NCBI RefSeq assembly: GCF_002952215.1
Contig: NZ_CP022600.1
Coordinates: forward strand, 2,480,001-2,544,000
Direction: 5' to 3'
Length of the DNA stretch: 64,000 nt
DNA from: Porphyrobacter sp. HT-58-2
GTDB lineage: Bacteria; Pseudomonadota; Alphaproteobacteria; Sphingomonadales; Sphingomonadaceae
Positions 1 through 9,563 of the stretch are shown one piece after another. The notes under the pieces were generated by a model. It did not search any database. It was not told the DNA's origin and saw only the letters and a list, made by a program, of their open reading frames with translations. How positions within the stretch are numbered: the first letter of the stretch is position 1; every line of letters starts with the position of its first letter. A program made the translations under genes and the position numbers.

Positions 1-1
1 C

Positions 2-1594
2 CGCGCGCTGTTTGCCGCAATCGATGCCGAAAAATGGGCTGAGGTCGAAAACCTGTTGGCCCAGCGGCCAGGCGGCGTGCTGGATCAGGCGGCGCGGGCC
101 GAATATTACACCCATGCCAACAGCCCCAAGATTGCGGCTGAGCAGATCGCCGCCTGGTTTGCTGCGGGTACTGATCTCCCGCAGGCAGAACAGCTTGCCC
201 GGATGGGGGCCAAGCGCGGGCTGACCTATCTTCCGCCTTTGCCTTCTCCGCAGGGCTTTGCCCGCCAGCCCTATGCACCGAAGCGGATACTTCCGCGCCC
301 GGTCAACGATGGCACCATGCCCGCCGCAACCGCCAGTGCGATCCTTGCCGCGATCAAGGCTGACACGCCTGCCGAGGCGCATCGCCTGCTGATCGAGGCT
401 GACTGGCAGCTCTCCAGCGATGCCCGCGCCGAGTGGCGCCAGCGCGTGGCGTGGAGCTATTACATCGAAAACGATGATAACGCCGCGCTCGAACTTGCCC
501 GGACAGTGGCTGAGGGAACCGGCGAATGGGTCGCGGAGGGCGCCTGGGTCGAAGGGCTTGCCGCCTGGCGGCTCGGCCACTGCTCGCTCGCCGGTGAAGC
601 TTTTGCACGGGTTGCTGGCCGGGCCTCCAATGTCGAACTGGCCGCTGCCGGGCATTACTGGGCGCACCGCGCTGCGATCCGGTGCCGTGAGCCGGGTCTG
701 GCAGCGCAATATCTCAATGCCGCCGCCCAGATGGACGAGACGCTTTACGGCATGCTGGCCGCCGATCAGCTGGGCGTGGAACTGCCGGCCCATGCCCCGC
801 CCGCGGCTCTCAGCCGTGCGGACTGGCAGCAATTGGCGCAGCGTCCCAATGTCCGCGTTGCTGCGGCACTGATGGAGATCGGCCGCCCGGGCCTTGCCGA
901 CGAAGTCTTGCGCCACGAAGCGCGCATTGCCCCGGCAATGCACTTTGCCCCGCTTTCGCGACTGGCGCGCGAACTGGGTCTGCCTGCCACGCAGCTGTTC
1001 ATGGCGCACAATGCTCCTTACGGCGTCAGCAGCGACCGGTCCTTGCGTTTTCCGGTGGCACATTGGCAGCCGGTGGGCGGCTGGCAGGTCGATCCGGCGC
1101 TGGCCTTTGCCCATGCGCTTCAGGAATCGAACTTCCGTGCCAACGCCGTCAGCCCGGCCAACGCCCGCGGCCTGATGCAGATCATGCCTGCCGCGGCCCG
1201 CGACCACACGGTCCGGCTGGGCCTGGGCGCCTCCTATCAGGACCTCAACGACCCCCAGATCAACCTCGCCTATGGCCAGCGTCATCTGGAAATGCTGCGC
1301 GATCACCCTTCGACCGGCGGCGCGTTGCCCAAGATCATGGCCGCCTATAACGCAGGCCTGACGCCGATCGGCCGCTGGAATTACGAGATCAACGACCAGA
1401 ACGATCCGCTGCTGTGGATGGAATCGATCCCCTATTGGGAAACCCGCGGCTATGTCGCGATCGTGATGCGCAATTACTGGATGTACGAACGCGCCGCCGG
1501 GGTCCCCTCGCCCAGCCGCCGCGCCCTTGCACAAGGGCGCTGGCCGGAGTTCCCGCGCGCTGCTACGACCCGTTCGGCCAGATTGGAGCCATAG
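2..1594 (+). CDS. soluble lytic murein transglycosylase (5' end outside window)
   Basis: Partial gene: the frame is open to the left edge, so the N-terminus and signal peptide are missing. The N-terminal two thirds is an alpha-helical, Ala/Trp-rich superhelix like the Slt70 U-domain. The C-terminal third is the SLT catalytic domain, with the motif ALQESNFRANAVSP, whose Glu (codon at 1124) is the expected catalytic acid, followed by GLMQIMP and AYNAG. Family knowledge: it cleaves the MurNAc-GlcNAc bond of peptidoglycan in the periplasm, forming 1,6-anhydro ends. The moaB start lies 16 bases downstream, so the two may be co-transcribed. The class is clear; the exact Slt subgroup is less so. Confidence 0.9.
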   Translation, partial: RALFAAIDAEKWAEVENLLAQRPGGVLDQAARAEYYTHANSPKIAAEQIAAWFAAGTDLPQAEQLARMGAKRGLTYLPPLPSPQGFARQPYAPKRILPRPVNDGTMPAATASAILAAIKADTPAEAHRLLIEADWQLSSDARAEWRQRVAWSYYIENDDNAALELARTVAEGTGEWVAEGAWVEGLAAWRLGHCSLAGEAFARVAGRASNVELAAAGHYWAHRAAIRCREPGLAAQYLNAAAQMDETLYGMLAADQLGVELPAHAPPAALSRADWQQLAQRPNVRVAAALMEIGRPGLADEVLRHEARIAPAMHFAPLSRLARELGLPATQLFMAHNAPYGVSSDRSLRFPVAHWQPVGGWQVDPALAFAHALQESNFRANAVSPANARGLMQIMPAAARDHTVRLGLGASYQDLNDPQINLAYGQRHLEMLRDHPSTGGALPKIMAAYNAGLTPIGRWNYEINDQNDPLLWMESIPYWETRGYVAIVMRNYWMYERAAGVPSPSRRALAQGRWPEFPRAATTRSARLEP

Positions 1595-1610
1595 GCGGGA
1601 GAGGCAGAAC

Positions 1611-2141
1611 GTGGCGATTGACGAGAGCCGGGCATTCAAGCCGATCAACATCGCCGTTCTGACCGTTTCCGACACGCGCACGCCAGAGACTGATACCTCG
1701 GGCGATATCCTCGCGGGCCGAGTGACCGGCGCAGGCCACATCCTGGCCGCGCGCACCATCGTGAAAGACGACGCCCACCTGCTTGCCGCCCAGTTCGAGG
1801 CGTGGATCGACGATCCGCAGATCGATGCTGTGGTCAGCACCGGAGGCACCGGCCTGACCGGGCGCGATGTCACGCCTGAGGCACTGGCGATGATCAATGG
1901 CGCGCGCGACATTCCGGGCTTTGGCGAGCTGTTCCGCTGGCTCAGTTTCAAGAGCATCGGCACCAGCACGGTACAATCGCGCGCCTGTGCGGTGGTGGCG
2001 CGCGGCACCTACATCTTCGCGCTCCCCGGCTCGAACGGCGCGGTCAAGGATGGCTGGGACGGCATCCTTGCCGAACAGCTCGACAGCCGCAACCGCCCCT
2101 GCAACTTTGTCGAACTGATGCCGCGCCTCAGGGAAATCTAG
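1611..2141 (+). CDS. moaB: molybdenum cofactor biosynthesis protein B
   Basis: About 176 residues, the usual size for MoaB/Mog. It opens with INIAVLTVSDTRTPETDTSG and carries the molybdopterin-binding signature VSTGGTGLTGRDVTPEA, followed by an ELFRWLSF segment and a PGSNGAVKDGW loop. The family adenylylates molybdopterin, or acts at that step, in Moco synthesis in the cytoplasm. The GTG at 1611 is preferred: it has a purine-rich GGGAGAGG just upstream and places the conserved strand near residue 10, whereas a longer in-frame start at 1527 would overlap the transglycosylase and add an Arg-rich non-conserved stretch. It converges on the DUF1330 gene six bases away. Confidence 0.92.
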   Translation: MAIDESRAFKPINIAVLTVSDTRTPETDTSGDILAGRVTGAGHILAARTIVKDDAHLLAAQFEAWIDDPQIDAVVSTGGTGLTGRDVTPEALAMINGARDIPGFGELFRWLSFKSIGTSTVQSRACAVVARGTYIFALPGSNGAVKDGWDGILAEQLDSRNRPCNFVELMPRLREI

Positions 2142-2147
2142 GCCGCG

Positions 2148-2585
2148 TTACCCGAAACCCTCCCCCGCCTCGCCGGGTGCAAATCGCACCAACCGGCTGT
2201 CGACGAGTGCGGCGGTGCGATTAACCACCGCGATCTGGTAATCGGGGTCCTTGATCATGGCGAAGAAGGCGCCGGCATTGGGGTACTGGGCGATGAAGGC
2301 ATCGTGCCAGCGTTCGCCTTCCGGCCCCGTCACCATCGTCTCGAACCGTCCGCGCCACAGGATCTGCCCGCCGAGCTTGCGGAAGATCGGGCCGCTCGTG
2401 ACGCCGTATTCCTCATAGGCGCGCCGCCCGCTCCAGCCTTTGCCCGCGTGTTCATGACCCTCCGGGTATTCGGCCTGATCACGATAGAGCAGCAGATTCA
2501 GCATGTTGATCGGGGTATCGCGCGGCAGGTCCTTGAACGCCTGAAAATTGTCCGGCGAGGGGTCGATATAGGTCTGGCAGGTCAT
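2148..2585 (-). CDS. DUF1330-family protein
   Basis: About 145 residues from ATG at 2585. The sequence has the DUF1330 style: a start such as TYIDPSPDNFQAF, then PINMLNLLLYRDQA, a central EEYGVTSGPIFRKLGGQILW and a late WHDAFIAQYPNAGAFFAMI. The fold is a small dimeric alpha/beta barrel related to stress-responsive and EthD-like proteins, and no enzymatic role is established. The start overlaps the last bases of the GNAT gene upstream (ATGA-type overlap), so the acyl-CoA synthetase, GNAT and this gene probably form one operon. A longer upstream extension is possible in this frame but would lie entirely within the GNAT gene. Confidence 0.8.
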   Translation of the reverse strand: MTCQTYIDPSPDNFQAFKDLPRDTPINMLNLLLYRDQAEYPEGHEHAGKGWSGRRAYEEYGVTSGPIFRKLGGQILWRGRFETMVTGPEGERWHDAFIAQYPNAGAFFAMIKDPDYQIAVVNRTAALVDSRLVRFAPGEAGEGFG

Positions 2586-3100
2586 GGGCTGGGGTCCTCC
2601 TCCCTCAAGTCGCGTTGCATGTAGACGGTATCGAGCAGCCGCCCGAACTTGAAGCCGACATTGCGCATCCGCCCGGCGTGAGCAAAGCCGCACTTGCCGT
2701 GGAGTGCGACCGAGGCCGGCTCGCCCCCGCCGATCACCGCGATCATCTGCTGGAAACCGCTCGCACGCGCCGCCGCGATCAGGGCGAGGAGCAGCGCCGT
2801 TCCGATCCCGCCCCCGCGCGCATCACGGGTGACATAGATGCTGTCCTCGCAAGTGTGCGCGTAAGCGGCGCGGTCACGGAAGCGGGCGGCATAAGCATAG
2901 GCGACCACGTCACCCTCACGCTCGGCGACGAGAAAGGGAAATCCGCGGGTGGCGAAATCGGCAATCTTTGCCGCCCATGTCGCTTCATCAGGCGCGACGG
3001 TATCGAAGGTCGCCGTGCCATTGGCCACGTGCCATGCGTAGATCGCGGCGATGGCCTGCGCGTCGGCGGGACACGCAGGCCGGACGCCCGCATCAGGCAA
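2582..3100 (-). CDS. GNAT N-acetyltransferase, phosphinothricin acetyltransferase-like
   Basis: The N-terminus VRPACPADAQAIAAIYAWHV and the ending GFKFGRLLDTVYMQRDL are typical of the Pat/Bar/YncA subgroup, which acetylates phosphinothricin-like or methionine-sulfoximine-like amines with acetyl-CoA. The acetyl-CoA loop appears as RDARGGGIGTALL (Q/RxxGxG/A). No ATG lies near the conserved N-terminus. The best start is TTG at 3100, giving about 172 residues and overlapping the stop of the acyl-CoA synthetase gene (3093-3095). The native substrate cannot be told from the sequence. The start codon is the least certain part. Confidence 0.82.
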   Translation of the reverse strand: MPDAGVRPACPADAQAIAAIYAWHVANGTATFDTVAPDEATWAAKIADFATRGFPFLVAEREGDVVAYAYAARFRDRAAYAHTCEDSIYVTRDARGGGIGTALLLALIAAARASGFQQMIAVIGGGEPASVALHGKCGFAHAGRMRNVGFKFGRLLDTVYMQRDLREEDPSP

Positions 3101-4703
3101 GCTTGTAATCCGCAAACCGGTCGCGCAGATCCTTCTTGCTGATCTTGCCGGTGGCGGTGTGCGGAATGTCGTCGACGAATTCGACCGCATCGGGCAGCCA
3201 CCACTTGGCGATCAGCGGCTTCAAATGCTCGATGATTTCGCCGCCGGTCACCTCGGCCCCGGCCTTCTTGACCACGAACAGCACCGGGCGCTCGTCCCAC
3301 TTGGGGTGATAGATGCCGATACAGGCGGCCTCGGCCACTGCCGGATGCCCGCAGGCGGCGTTTTCGAGCTCGACCGAGCTGATCCATTCGCCGCCGGACT
3401 TGATCACGTCCTTGGTGCGGTCGGTCAGTTGCAGCGTGCCGTCGGGATGCAGGATGCCGACATCGCCGGTGTCGAACCAGCCTTCGTTGTTCACCGCGTC
3501 CTGTTCCGCCTTGAAGTAGCGCTTGATGATCCACGGACCCCGGATCTGGAGCGCGCCCGAGGTCTTGCCGTCGCGCGGCAATTCGGTGGTCATGTCGTCG
3601 AGATCGACGGTGCGCAGCTGCACGCCGAAGATCGGACGGCCCTGCATTGCGGTCTTCTCGATCTTTTCCTCAAGCGTGAGCTGGTCCCAGTCCCAGGTCG
3701 GCCCGCCAACCGTGCCGATGGGCGAGGTTTCGGTCATCCCCCAGGCGTGCTGGACGCGGGTGCCGTTCTTCATCAGCCGCTCGATCATGAACTTGGGCGC
3801 CGCCGAGCCGCCGATAGTGGCGGCTTTCAAAGGCGGCAGGTCGAGGCCGTTGGCGTCGCAATACTGGAAATGCGCCAGCCAAACGGTCGGCACGCCCGCG
3901 CTGTCGGTTACCCCTTCGCGCAGCATCAGATCGTGCAGCACGGCCGGGTCATTGACCGCCGAGAACACGAACTTGATCCCCGCCATCGCGCCCGCATAGG
4001 GCAGGCCCCAGCTTGCCGCATGGAACATCGGCACGACAGGCAGCATCACCGAAGCCGCGCTGAAATTGAACGCCGCCGGTTGCAGTCCGCTCATGGCGTG
4101 CATCACCGTCGAGCGGTGTTCGTATTGCACGCCCTTGGGATTGCCGGTGGTGCCGCTGGTGTAGCAGATCATGCAGGGGTCGGTTTCCGGCCCGGTGACC
4201 CATTCGAAATCACCGTCCTCTGCGCCGATCCAGTCCTCGAAGGCCGGGGCGTTAGCGCCAGAATCATAGCAGATGTAATGCTCGACCGTGGTCCAGCGCG
4301 CCTTCATCCGGTCAACGATAGGCTGGAACGCCGCGTCATAGCACAGCACCCGGTCCTCGGCGTGGTTTACGATATATTCGAGCTGATCGTCGAACAGCCG
4401 AGGGTTCACGGTGTGGAGCACCCCGCCCATGCCCGCCACGCCATACCAGCTCACCAGATGGCGCGCATGGTTCATGGCGAGGCTTGCCACTTTGTCGCCA
4501 GGCTTGATGCCGAGCCGCTGGAGCGCCTGCGCCATCTTGAGCGCATCGGCGCGGATGCCCGCCCAGTTGGTACGCGTCTCGCTGCCATCGGCCCAACGGC
4601 TGACAATCTCGCGATCACCCGCCTCGCGCGCGGCGTGATCGATCACTGCGGTGACCCGCATCGTCCAGTCCTGCATTGCTCCGAGCCGAGCCATGTCCGT
4701 CAT
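3093..4703 (-). CDS. fatty-acyl-CoA synthetase (AMP-forming ligase)
   Basis: 536 residues, full length for the ANL superfamily. Motifs in order: P-loop-like [19 protein letters not shown] near residue 180, [10 protein letters not shown] in the middle, [15 protein letters not shown] (core A7/A8), [18 protein letters not shown] and the catalytic-Lys region [15 protein letters not shown] near the C-terminus. It activates a carboxylic acid to the acyl-adenylate and then the CoA thioester, probably medium or long chain, in the cytoplasm. First gene of a probable operon with the overlapping GNAT and DUF1330 genes. The exact chain-length preference is not readable. Confidence 0.93.
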   Translation of the reverse strand: MTDMARLGAMQDWTMRVTAVIDHAAREAGDREIVSRWADGSETRTNWAGIRADALKMAQALQRLGIKPGDKVASLAMNHARHLVSWYGVAGMGGVLHTVNPRLFDDQLEYIVNHAEDRVLCYDAAFQPIVDRMKARWTTVEHYICYDSGANAPAFEDWIGAEDGDFEWVTGPETDPCMICYTSGTTGNPKGVQYEHRSTVMHAMSGLQPAAFNFSAASVMLPVVPMFHAASWGLPYAGAMAGIKFVFSAVNDPAVLHDLMLREGVTDSAGVPTVWLAHFQYCDANGLDLPPLKAATIGGSAAPKFMIERLMKNGTRVQHAWGMTETSPIGTVGGPTWDWDQLTLEEKIEKTAMQGRPIFGVQLRTVDLDDMTTELPRDGKTSGALQIRGPWIIKRYFKAEQDAVNNEGWFDTGDVGILHPDGTLQLTDRTKDVIKSGGEWISSVELENAACGHPAVAEAACIGIYHPKWDERPVLFVVKKAGAEVTGGEIIEHLKPLIAKWWLPDAVEFVDDIPHTATGKISKKDLRDRFADYKLA

Positions 4704-4806
4704 CCTCTCTCGTTAAAGCGCATTGGGCTGCGCATGTTGTAGGTGAATCAGAGCGATTGAATGCCCGCAGCCACCGCGCTTGGCAATCGGGCAGCATGAC
4801 CTGATA

Positions 4807-7800
4807 TCAGGCAACCAGCCGCAGATTGCCGCGTTTCTTGAGCGGGACAAGCGCCACGCGGGAAATACCTTCGACCGCCGCCAGCCGTTCGGCCAGTTCG
4901 CCGGTCAGCACGAAATTGCGCCCAAGCCGTACCTCGGCCTCGCCCCCGCCCGTCAGCATCAGGCGCACCACCACCTCGCCCGCCCCGGTCGGGCGGTCGC
5001 CCTTGGCCGCCTCCAATTCGATCTGGAGTTCGCGCAAGGCCTCGACCGAGGCGATTGCAGCGGTCAGCTCCATCGCCGTCGCCCCGCTCACCGCTGCCAG
5101 CGGCCGCGCCCCGCGCACGGTAAGGCGGGGTGGCTCATCGGGGTTGGGGCTGTCGAGTTCGACCGTGAGCAGCAGGCACTCACCATCCGCTGCCCAGCGC
5201 TCGAAATCGGGCACCAGCGCCTCTTCGAAGCAGGCGGCCGAAAACTGCCCTGAAGCGTCCGAAAAGTCCGCCCGCACGAAGGTTCCGCCCTTGCGGGTGC
5301 GCGCCTTGGTGATGCCTTCAACCAGCACCGCCATGACCGCAGAGCCCCGCCCGCCCGCAGGCGCGCCGGCTTCCATCAGGCTTTGATACGTCCGCGCACC
5401 ATTGGCCGAGGCGACTTCGCGGTATTGCTGAACCGGATGAGCGGAGAAATAGAACCCGAAATTCTCGCGCTCCTTGGCCATGCGATCATTGCGGCTCCAG
5501 GCCTCCGTCGGCTGGAGCCGGAGCTCTTCGGCCGGCCCCGCATCACCGCCAAACAGCCCCGCCTGCCCACTCGACCTCTCGCGGATCGCTGCATCGGCCA
5601 CCGCCATCAGAAGATCGGCATTGGCAAACAGCAGCGCGCGATTGGGCTCCAGAGCATCAAAGGCACCGGCACAGATCAGCCCTTCCAGCTGACGGCGGTT
5701 CATGGTGCCTTGCGGCAATCGTTCAAACAGGTCCTTGAGGCTGTCGAAAGGCCCGTTCTCGCGCCGCTCGGCCACGATCGCATCCATCGCCTTTTCGCCG
5801 ACATTCCTGATCCCGGCGAGCGCATAGCGCACGGCATAGCCGGTATCGGTCTGTTCGACGGTAAATTCAGCCTCGGAGGCGTTGATGCAGGGCGCGAGCA
5901 CCTGCACACCCCCTGCGCCATTGGGGTAACGCCGCGCATCATCGACAAACACGTTCAGCTTTTCCGACTGGTGCATGTCGAAGCACATCGAGGCGGCGTA
6001 GAATTCTTCCGGGTAATGCGCCTTCATCCACGCGGTCTGGTAAGCGAGCAGCGCATAGGCAGCGGCGTGCGACTTGTTGAAGCCATAGCCTGCAAACTTG
6101 TCGATCAAGTCGAACAGCTCGTTGGCCTGCTTGGCCTCGATATCCGATACAGCCTTGCAGCCTTCGACGAACCGCCCGCGCTGGGCGTCCATCTCGGCCT
6201 GCACCTTCTTGCCCATCGCGCGGCGCAAGAGGTCTGCGTCCCCCAGCGAATAGCCCGCCAGCACCTGCGCGGCCTGCATCACCTGTTCCTGATAGACGAA
6301 GATGCCGTAGGTTTCCGCCAGAATGCCTTCGAGCTTGGGGTGCGGATATTCGATCGGCACCTGCCCGGCCTTGCGCTGGCCGAACAGCGGGATGTTGTCC
6401 ATCGGGCCGGGACGGTAGAGCGAGACGAGCGCAATGATGTCGCCGAAATTGGTCGGCTTGACCGCCTTGAGCGTGCGCCGCATCCCTTCGGATTCCAACT
6501 GGAACACGCCCACGGTATTACCCGCTTGCATCAGCGCATAGACCTGAGGATCATCAAGCGCGAGCGCGCCGAGATCGATGGTGATGCCGCGAGCCGCAAG
6601 CAGGTCGACGGCCTTCCTCAACACCGACAGGGTCTTAAGGCCAAGGAAGTCGAACTTCACAAGGCCGCTGGATTCGACATATTTCATGTCGAACTGCGTT
6701 ACCGGCATGTCCGAACGCGGATCGCGATAGAGCGGCACCAGCTTGGCCAGAGGCCGGTCACCGATCACCACACCCGCTGCGTGGGTCGAGGAATTGCGCG
6801 GCAGGCCTTCGAGCTGCATCGCCAGATCGACAAGGCGCTTCACTTCCTTGTCGTTGTCATATTCGCGCTTGAACTCGGCCACCCCGTTGAGCGCGCGCGG
6901 CAGCGGCCAGGGGTCGGTCGGGTGGTTTGGCACCATCTTGCACAACCGGTCGACCTGGCCATAGCTCATCTGCAGGATCCGCCCGCAATCGCGCAGCACC
7001 GCGCGGGCCTTCATCTTGCCGAAGGTGATGATCTGCGCGACGTGATCCGCGCCATATTTCTGCTGGACGTAGCGGATCACTTCGCCGCGGCGCGTTTCGC
7101 AGAAGTCGATATCGAAGTCAGGCATCGACACGCGTTCGGGGTTCAAAAAGCGTTCGAACAGCAGCCCCAGCCTGATCGGATCGAGATCGGTGATGGTCAG
7201 CGCCCATGCGACTGCCGAGCCTGCCCCTGACCCACGCCCCGGCCCAACCGGAATCCCCTGCTCCTTGGCCCACTTGATGAAGTCGGCAACGATCAGGAAG
7301 TAACCGGGAAAGCCCATCTTCACGATCACGTCGATCTCGAATTCGAGGCGGTCGAAATAGGCTTTGCGCTCCTCCTCGGTCAGATCGGGATAGGCGGCGA
7401 GACGCGCCTCAAGACCCGAACGCGAATCCTCCGCCAGCATCCGCGCCTCGCCCGCCAGATCGCCCGCAAGGCTGGGAAGGATCGGCTTGCGATAGGGCGG
7501 CGCGAAGGCGCAGCGCTGGGCGATCACGAGGGTGTTGGCGGTCGCCTCGGGCAGATCGACGAAGGCCTCATCCATCATGCTCGCTGATTTGACGAAGGCC
7601 TGAGGGTTGGAACGCGGGCGCTCTTCCGCCTCGATCTGGGTCGAATGGGCAATGCACAGCATCGCATCATGCGCCTTGTGCATATGCGGTTCGGCAAAGT
7701 TGGCCGGGTTGGTCGCAACCAGTGGCAGGCCTCTGGCATAGGCGAGATCGATCAGTGCATCCTCGGCGCGTTCGCACACCGGATCGCCGTGGCGCGCGAT

Positions 7801-8307
7801 CTCGACATAGAGCCGCCCCGGAAACAGCGCCTCCAGCCGGTCAGCGAGCCGCTCGGCAGCGTCAAACTGCTCCTCTGCCAGCAGCCGCGTCAGCCCGCCC
7901 TCGCCCGCACCGGTGAGCGCGATGAGGCCATCGGTGCGCCCTTCGAGATCGGTCAGCGTGACATGGGGATCACGTTCCAGCGGGCGATCGAGATGCGCCG
8001 CCGATACCAGGTGGCACAGGTTGTCATAGCCCGCGTCATCCTGCGCAAACAGCGGCAGGTGGTCGATGGTGCTGCGGCTATCGTCCCGCGCCACACCCAG
8101 CAGCGCGCCGATGATCGGCTGCACGCCTTCGCTCTTGCAGGCGGCTGCGAAGGCCATGATGCCGTAAAGCCCGTTACGGTCGCAGATCGCCACCGCCGGA
8201 AAGCCGCGTTCCTTCGCCAGCTTGGCAATATCCTTGGGATCGACCGCCCCTTCGAGCATCGAATAGGACGACAGCACGCGCAGCGGGACGAAGGGGGCAA
8301 ACGGCAT
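4807..8307 (-). CDS. dnaE: DNA polymerase III alpha subunit
   Basis: 1166 residues, normal for DnaE1. The N-terminal PHP domain begins FVPLRVLSSYSMLEG and continues with AVAICDRNGLYG. The palm contains GPGRGSGAGS and the catalytic aspartates in PDFDIDFCE near residue 395. This is followed by the fingers (PGPMDNIPLFGQRK), the helix-hairpin-helix region and a C-terminal OB fold with the beta-clamp-binding and tau-binding regions. It is the main replicative polymerase catalytic subunit. The gene stands alone between acyl-CoA synthetase and glutathione peroxidase. The start ATG at 8307 gives the expected N-terminus. Confidence 0.98.
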   Translation of the reverse strand: MPFAPFVPLRVLSSYSMLEGAVDPKDIAKLAKERGFPAVAICDRNGLYGIMAFAAACKSEGVQPIIGALLGVARDDSRSTIDHLPLFAQDDAGYDNLCHLVSAAHLDRPLERDPHVTLTDLEGRTDGLIALTGAGEGGLTRLLAEEQFDAAERLADRLEALFPGRLYVEIARHGDPVCERAEDALIDLAYARGLPLVATNPANFAEPHMHKAHDAMLCIAHSTQIEAEERPRSNPQAFVKSASMMDEAFVDLPEATANTLVIAQRCAFAPPYRKPILPSLAGDLAGEARMLAEDSRSGLEARLAAYPDLTEEERKAYFDRLEFEIDVIVKMGFPGYFLIVADFIKWAKEQGIPVGPGRGSGAGSAVAWALTITDLDPIRLGLLFERFLNPERVSMPDFDIDFCETRRGEVIRYVQQKYGADHVAQIITFGKMKARAVLRDCGRILQMSYGQVDRLCKMVPNHPTDPWPLPRALNGVAEFKREYDNDKEVKRLVDLAMQLEGLPRNSSTHAAGVVIGDRPLAKLVPLYRDPRSDMPVTQFDMKYVESSGLVKFDFLGLKTLSVLRKAVDLLAARGITIDLGALALDDPQVYALMQAGNTVGVFQLESEGMRRTLKAVKPTNFGDIIALVSLYRPGPMDNIPLFGQRKAGQVPIEYPHPKLEGILAETYGIFVYQEQVMQAAQVLAGYSLGDADLLRRAMGKKVQAEMDAQRGRFVEGCKAVSDIEAKQANELFDLIDKFAGYGFNKSHAAAYALLAYQTAWMKAHYPEEFYAASMCFDMHQSEKLNVFVDDARRYPNGAGGVQVLAPCINASEAEFTVEQTDTGYAVRYALAGIRNVGEKAMDAIVAERRENGPFDSLKDLFERLPQGTMNRRQLEGLICAGAFDALEPNRALLFANADLLMAVADAAIRERSSGQAGLFGGDAGPAEELRLQPTEAWSRNDRMAKERENFGFYFSAHPVQQYREVASANGARTYQSLMEAGAPAGGRGSAVMAVLVEGITKARTRKGGTFVRADFSDASGQFSAACFEEALVPDFERWAADGECLLLTVELDSPNPDEPPRLTVRGARPLAAVSGATAMELTAAIASVEALRELQIELEAAKGDRPTGAGEVVVRLMLTGGGEAEVRLGRNFVLTGELAERLAAVEGISRVALVPLKKRGNLRLVA

Positions 8308-8377
8308 TCGCGCAGTTTAGGAATTCGGCGCGATTCTCAAAGCGGGCAGAGCGATTAATTCTCCACAGGCCGCCCTC

Positions 8378-8857
8378 TTACAGCAGGGCTTCGATGTCCT
8401 TGGCAATCGCTTCGGGCTTGTCGGTCGGGCCATAGCGCCTCACGACCTTGCCATCGCGTCCGATCAGGAACTTGGTGAAGTTCCATTTGATCGAGGTCGA
8501 CCCCATCAGCCCCTTCTTTTCCGACTTCATCCAGTCGTAGAGCGGCGAGGCATTGGCGCCGTTCACATCGATCTTGGCCATCAGCGGAAAGGTGACGCCG
8601 AAATTGACCTTGCAGAACTGGTCGATTTCCTCGGCAGAACCGGGCTCCTGCGCGCCGAACTGGTTGCACGGGAAACCCAGCACCTCGAACCCGCGATCCT
8701 TGTATTGCTGGTAGAGTTTCTCCAGCCCGTCATACTGGGGGGTAAAGCCGCACTTGGAGGCGGTGTTGACCACCAGCAGCACCGTGCCGAGCTTGCTCGA
8801 CAGGTCGAGCGGCTCGCCCCGGTTGGTCGTGACGGTGAAATCGGCAATCGTCGTCAT
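8378..8857 (-). CDS. glutathione peroxidase (Cys type)
   Basis: About 159 residues from ATG at 8857. A TTG nine bases further up would add only three residues. Family signatures are all present: LLVVNTASKCGFTPQY with Cys in place of selenocysteine, LGFPCNQFGAQEPG with the resolving-Cys/Gln region, and KWNFTKFLIGRDG with the catalytic Trp/Asn. It reduces hydrogen peroxide or lipid hydroperoxides; in bacteria of this type (BtuE-like) the reductant is often thioredoxin. It follows the lolC-lolD genes on the same strand with a 16-base gap, so co-transcription is possible. Confidence 0.95.
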   Translation of the reverse strand: MTTIADFTVTTNRGEPLDLSSKLGTVLLVVNTASKCGFTPQYDGLEKLYQQYKDRGFEVLGFPCNQFGAQEPGSAEEIDQFCKVNFGVTFPLMAKIDVNGANASPLYDWMKSEKKGLMGSTSIKWNFTKFLIGRDGKVVRRYGPTDKPEAIAKDIEALL

Positions 8858-8873
8858 GGCTTGCAATCCCCTG

Positions 8874-9563
8874 TCAAAGCCCTTCGATGAGCACGCCTTC
8901 CTTCAGACGCACCACGCGGTCCATTCTGGCCGCAAGGCGTTCATTGTGCGTGGCAACCAGCGCCGCGCTACCCTCGCCCCGCACCAGCGCCAGGAACTGC
9001 GCCAGCACCGCGTCGGAGGTGTGTTCATCAAGATTGCCGGTCGGCTCGTCCGCCAGCACCAGCGTCGGCTGATTGGCGAGCGCGCGGGCGACGGCGACGC
9101 GCTGCTGTTCGCCGCCGGAAAGCTGGCTTGGGCGATGAGACAGGCGGGCGCCCAGGCCAAGGCTCGTCAGCAAGCTGTCAGCCCGCGCTGCGGCATCCTC
9201 GCGCGACTGCCCACGGATCATCTGCGGCATCACCACATTCTCGCGCGCGTCGAAGTCGGGCAGCAGATGGTGGAACTGGTAGACAAACCCCAGATGGTCG
9301 CGCCGAAGCTGGGTGCGTTCATCGCCGGACAGATGCTCCGCCCGGCTTCCGGCAATCGTGATCGATCCTTCGAACCCGCCTTCGAGCAGGCCCACGGCCT
9401 GAAGCATGGTCGACTTCCCCGACCCCGAAGGCCCAAGCAGCGCAACGATCTCACCCGGCATGATGTCGAGATTGACGCCGCGCAGCACGTCGATCCGCTC
9501 CCCGCCCTGCTCGAACGAGCGTCTGAGATCGCGCAACGCGACGATGGGCTGGATGCTATTCAT
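8874..9563 (-). CDS. lolD: lipoprotein-releasing ABC transporter ATPase
   Basis: 229 residues with Walker [10 protein letters not shown] near residue 45, Q-loop [12 protein letters not shown], signature [15 protein letters not shown], Walker [10 protein letters not shown] and the H-loop in ATHNERLA. It has the MacB/LolD subfamily spacing. With its permease it extracts outer-membrane lipoproteins from the inner membrane and hands them to LolA. The ATG overlaps the permease stop by eight bases, so the two are translationally coupled. bamD at 47 kb encodes one of the lipoprotein clients of such a system. Confidence 0.96.
   Translation of the reverse strand: MNSIQPIVALRDLRRSFEQGGERIDVLRGVNLDIMPGEIVALLGPSGSGKSTMLQAVGLLEGGFEGSITIAGSRAEHLSGDERTQLRRDHLGFVYQFHHLLPDFDARENVVMPQMIRGQSREDAAARADSLLTSLGLGARLSHRPSQLSGGEQQRVAVARALANQPTLVLADEPTGNLDEHTSDAVLAQFLALVRGEGSAALVATHNERLAARMDRVVRLKEGVLIEGL

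Noticed and set aside
3051-4742. A 563-codon plus-strand open frame opposite the acyl-CoA synthetase
   Set aside because: Antisense to a complete, motif-rich enzyme; no protein family is recognisable in it.
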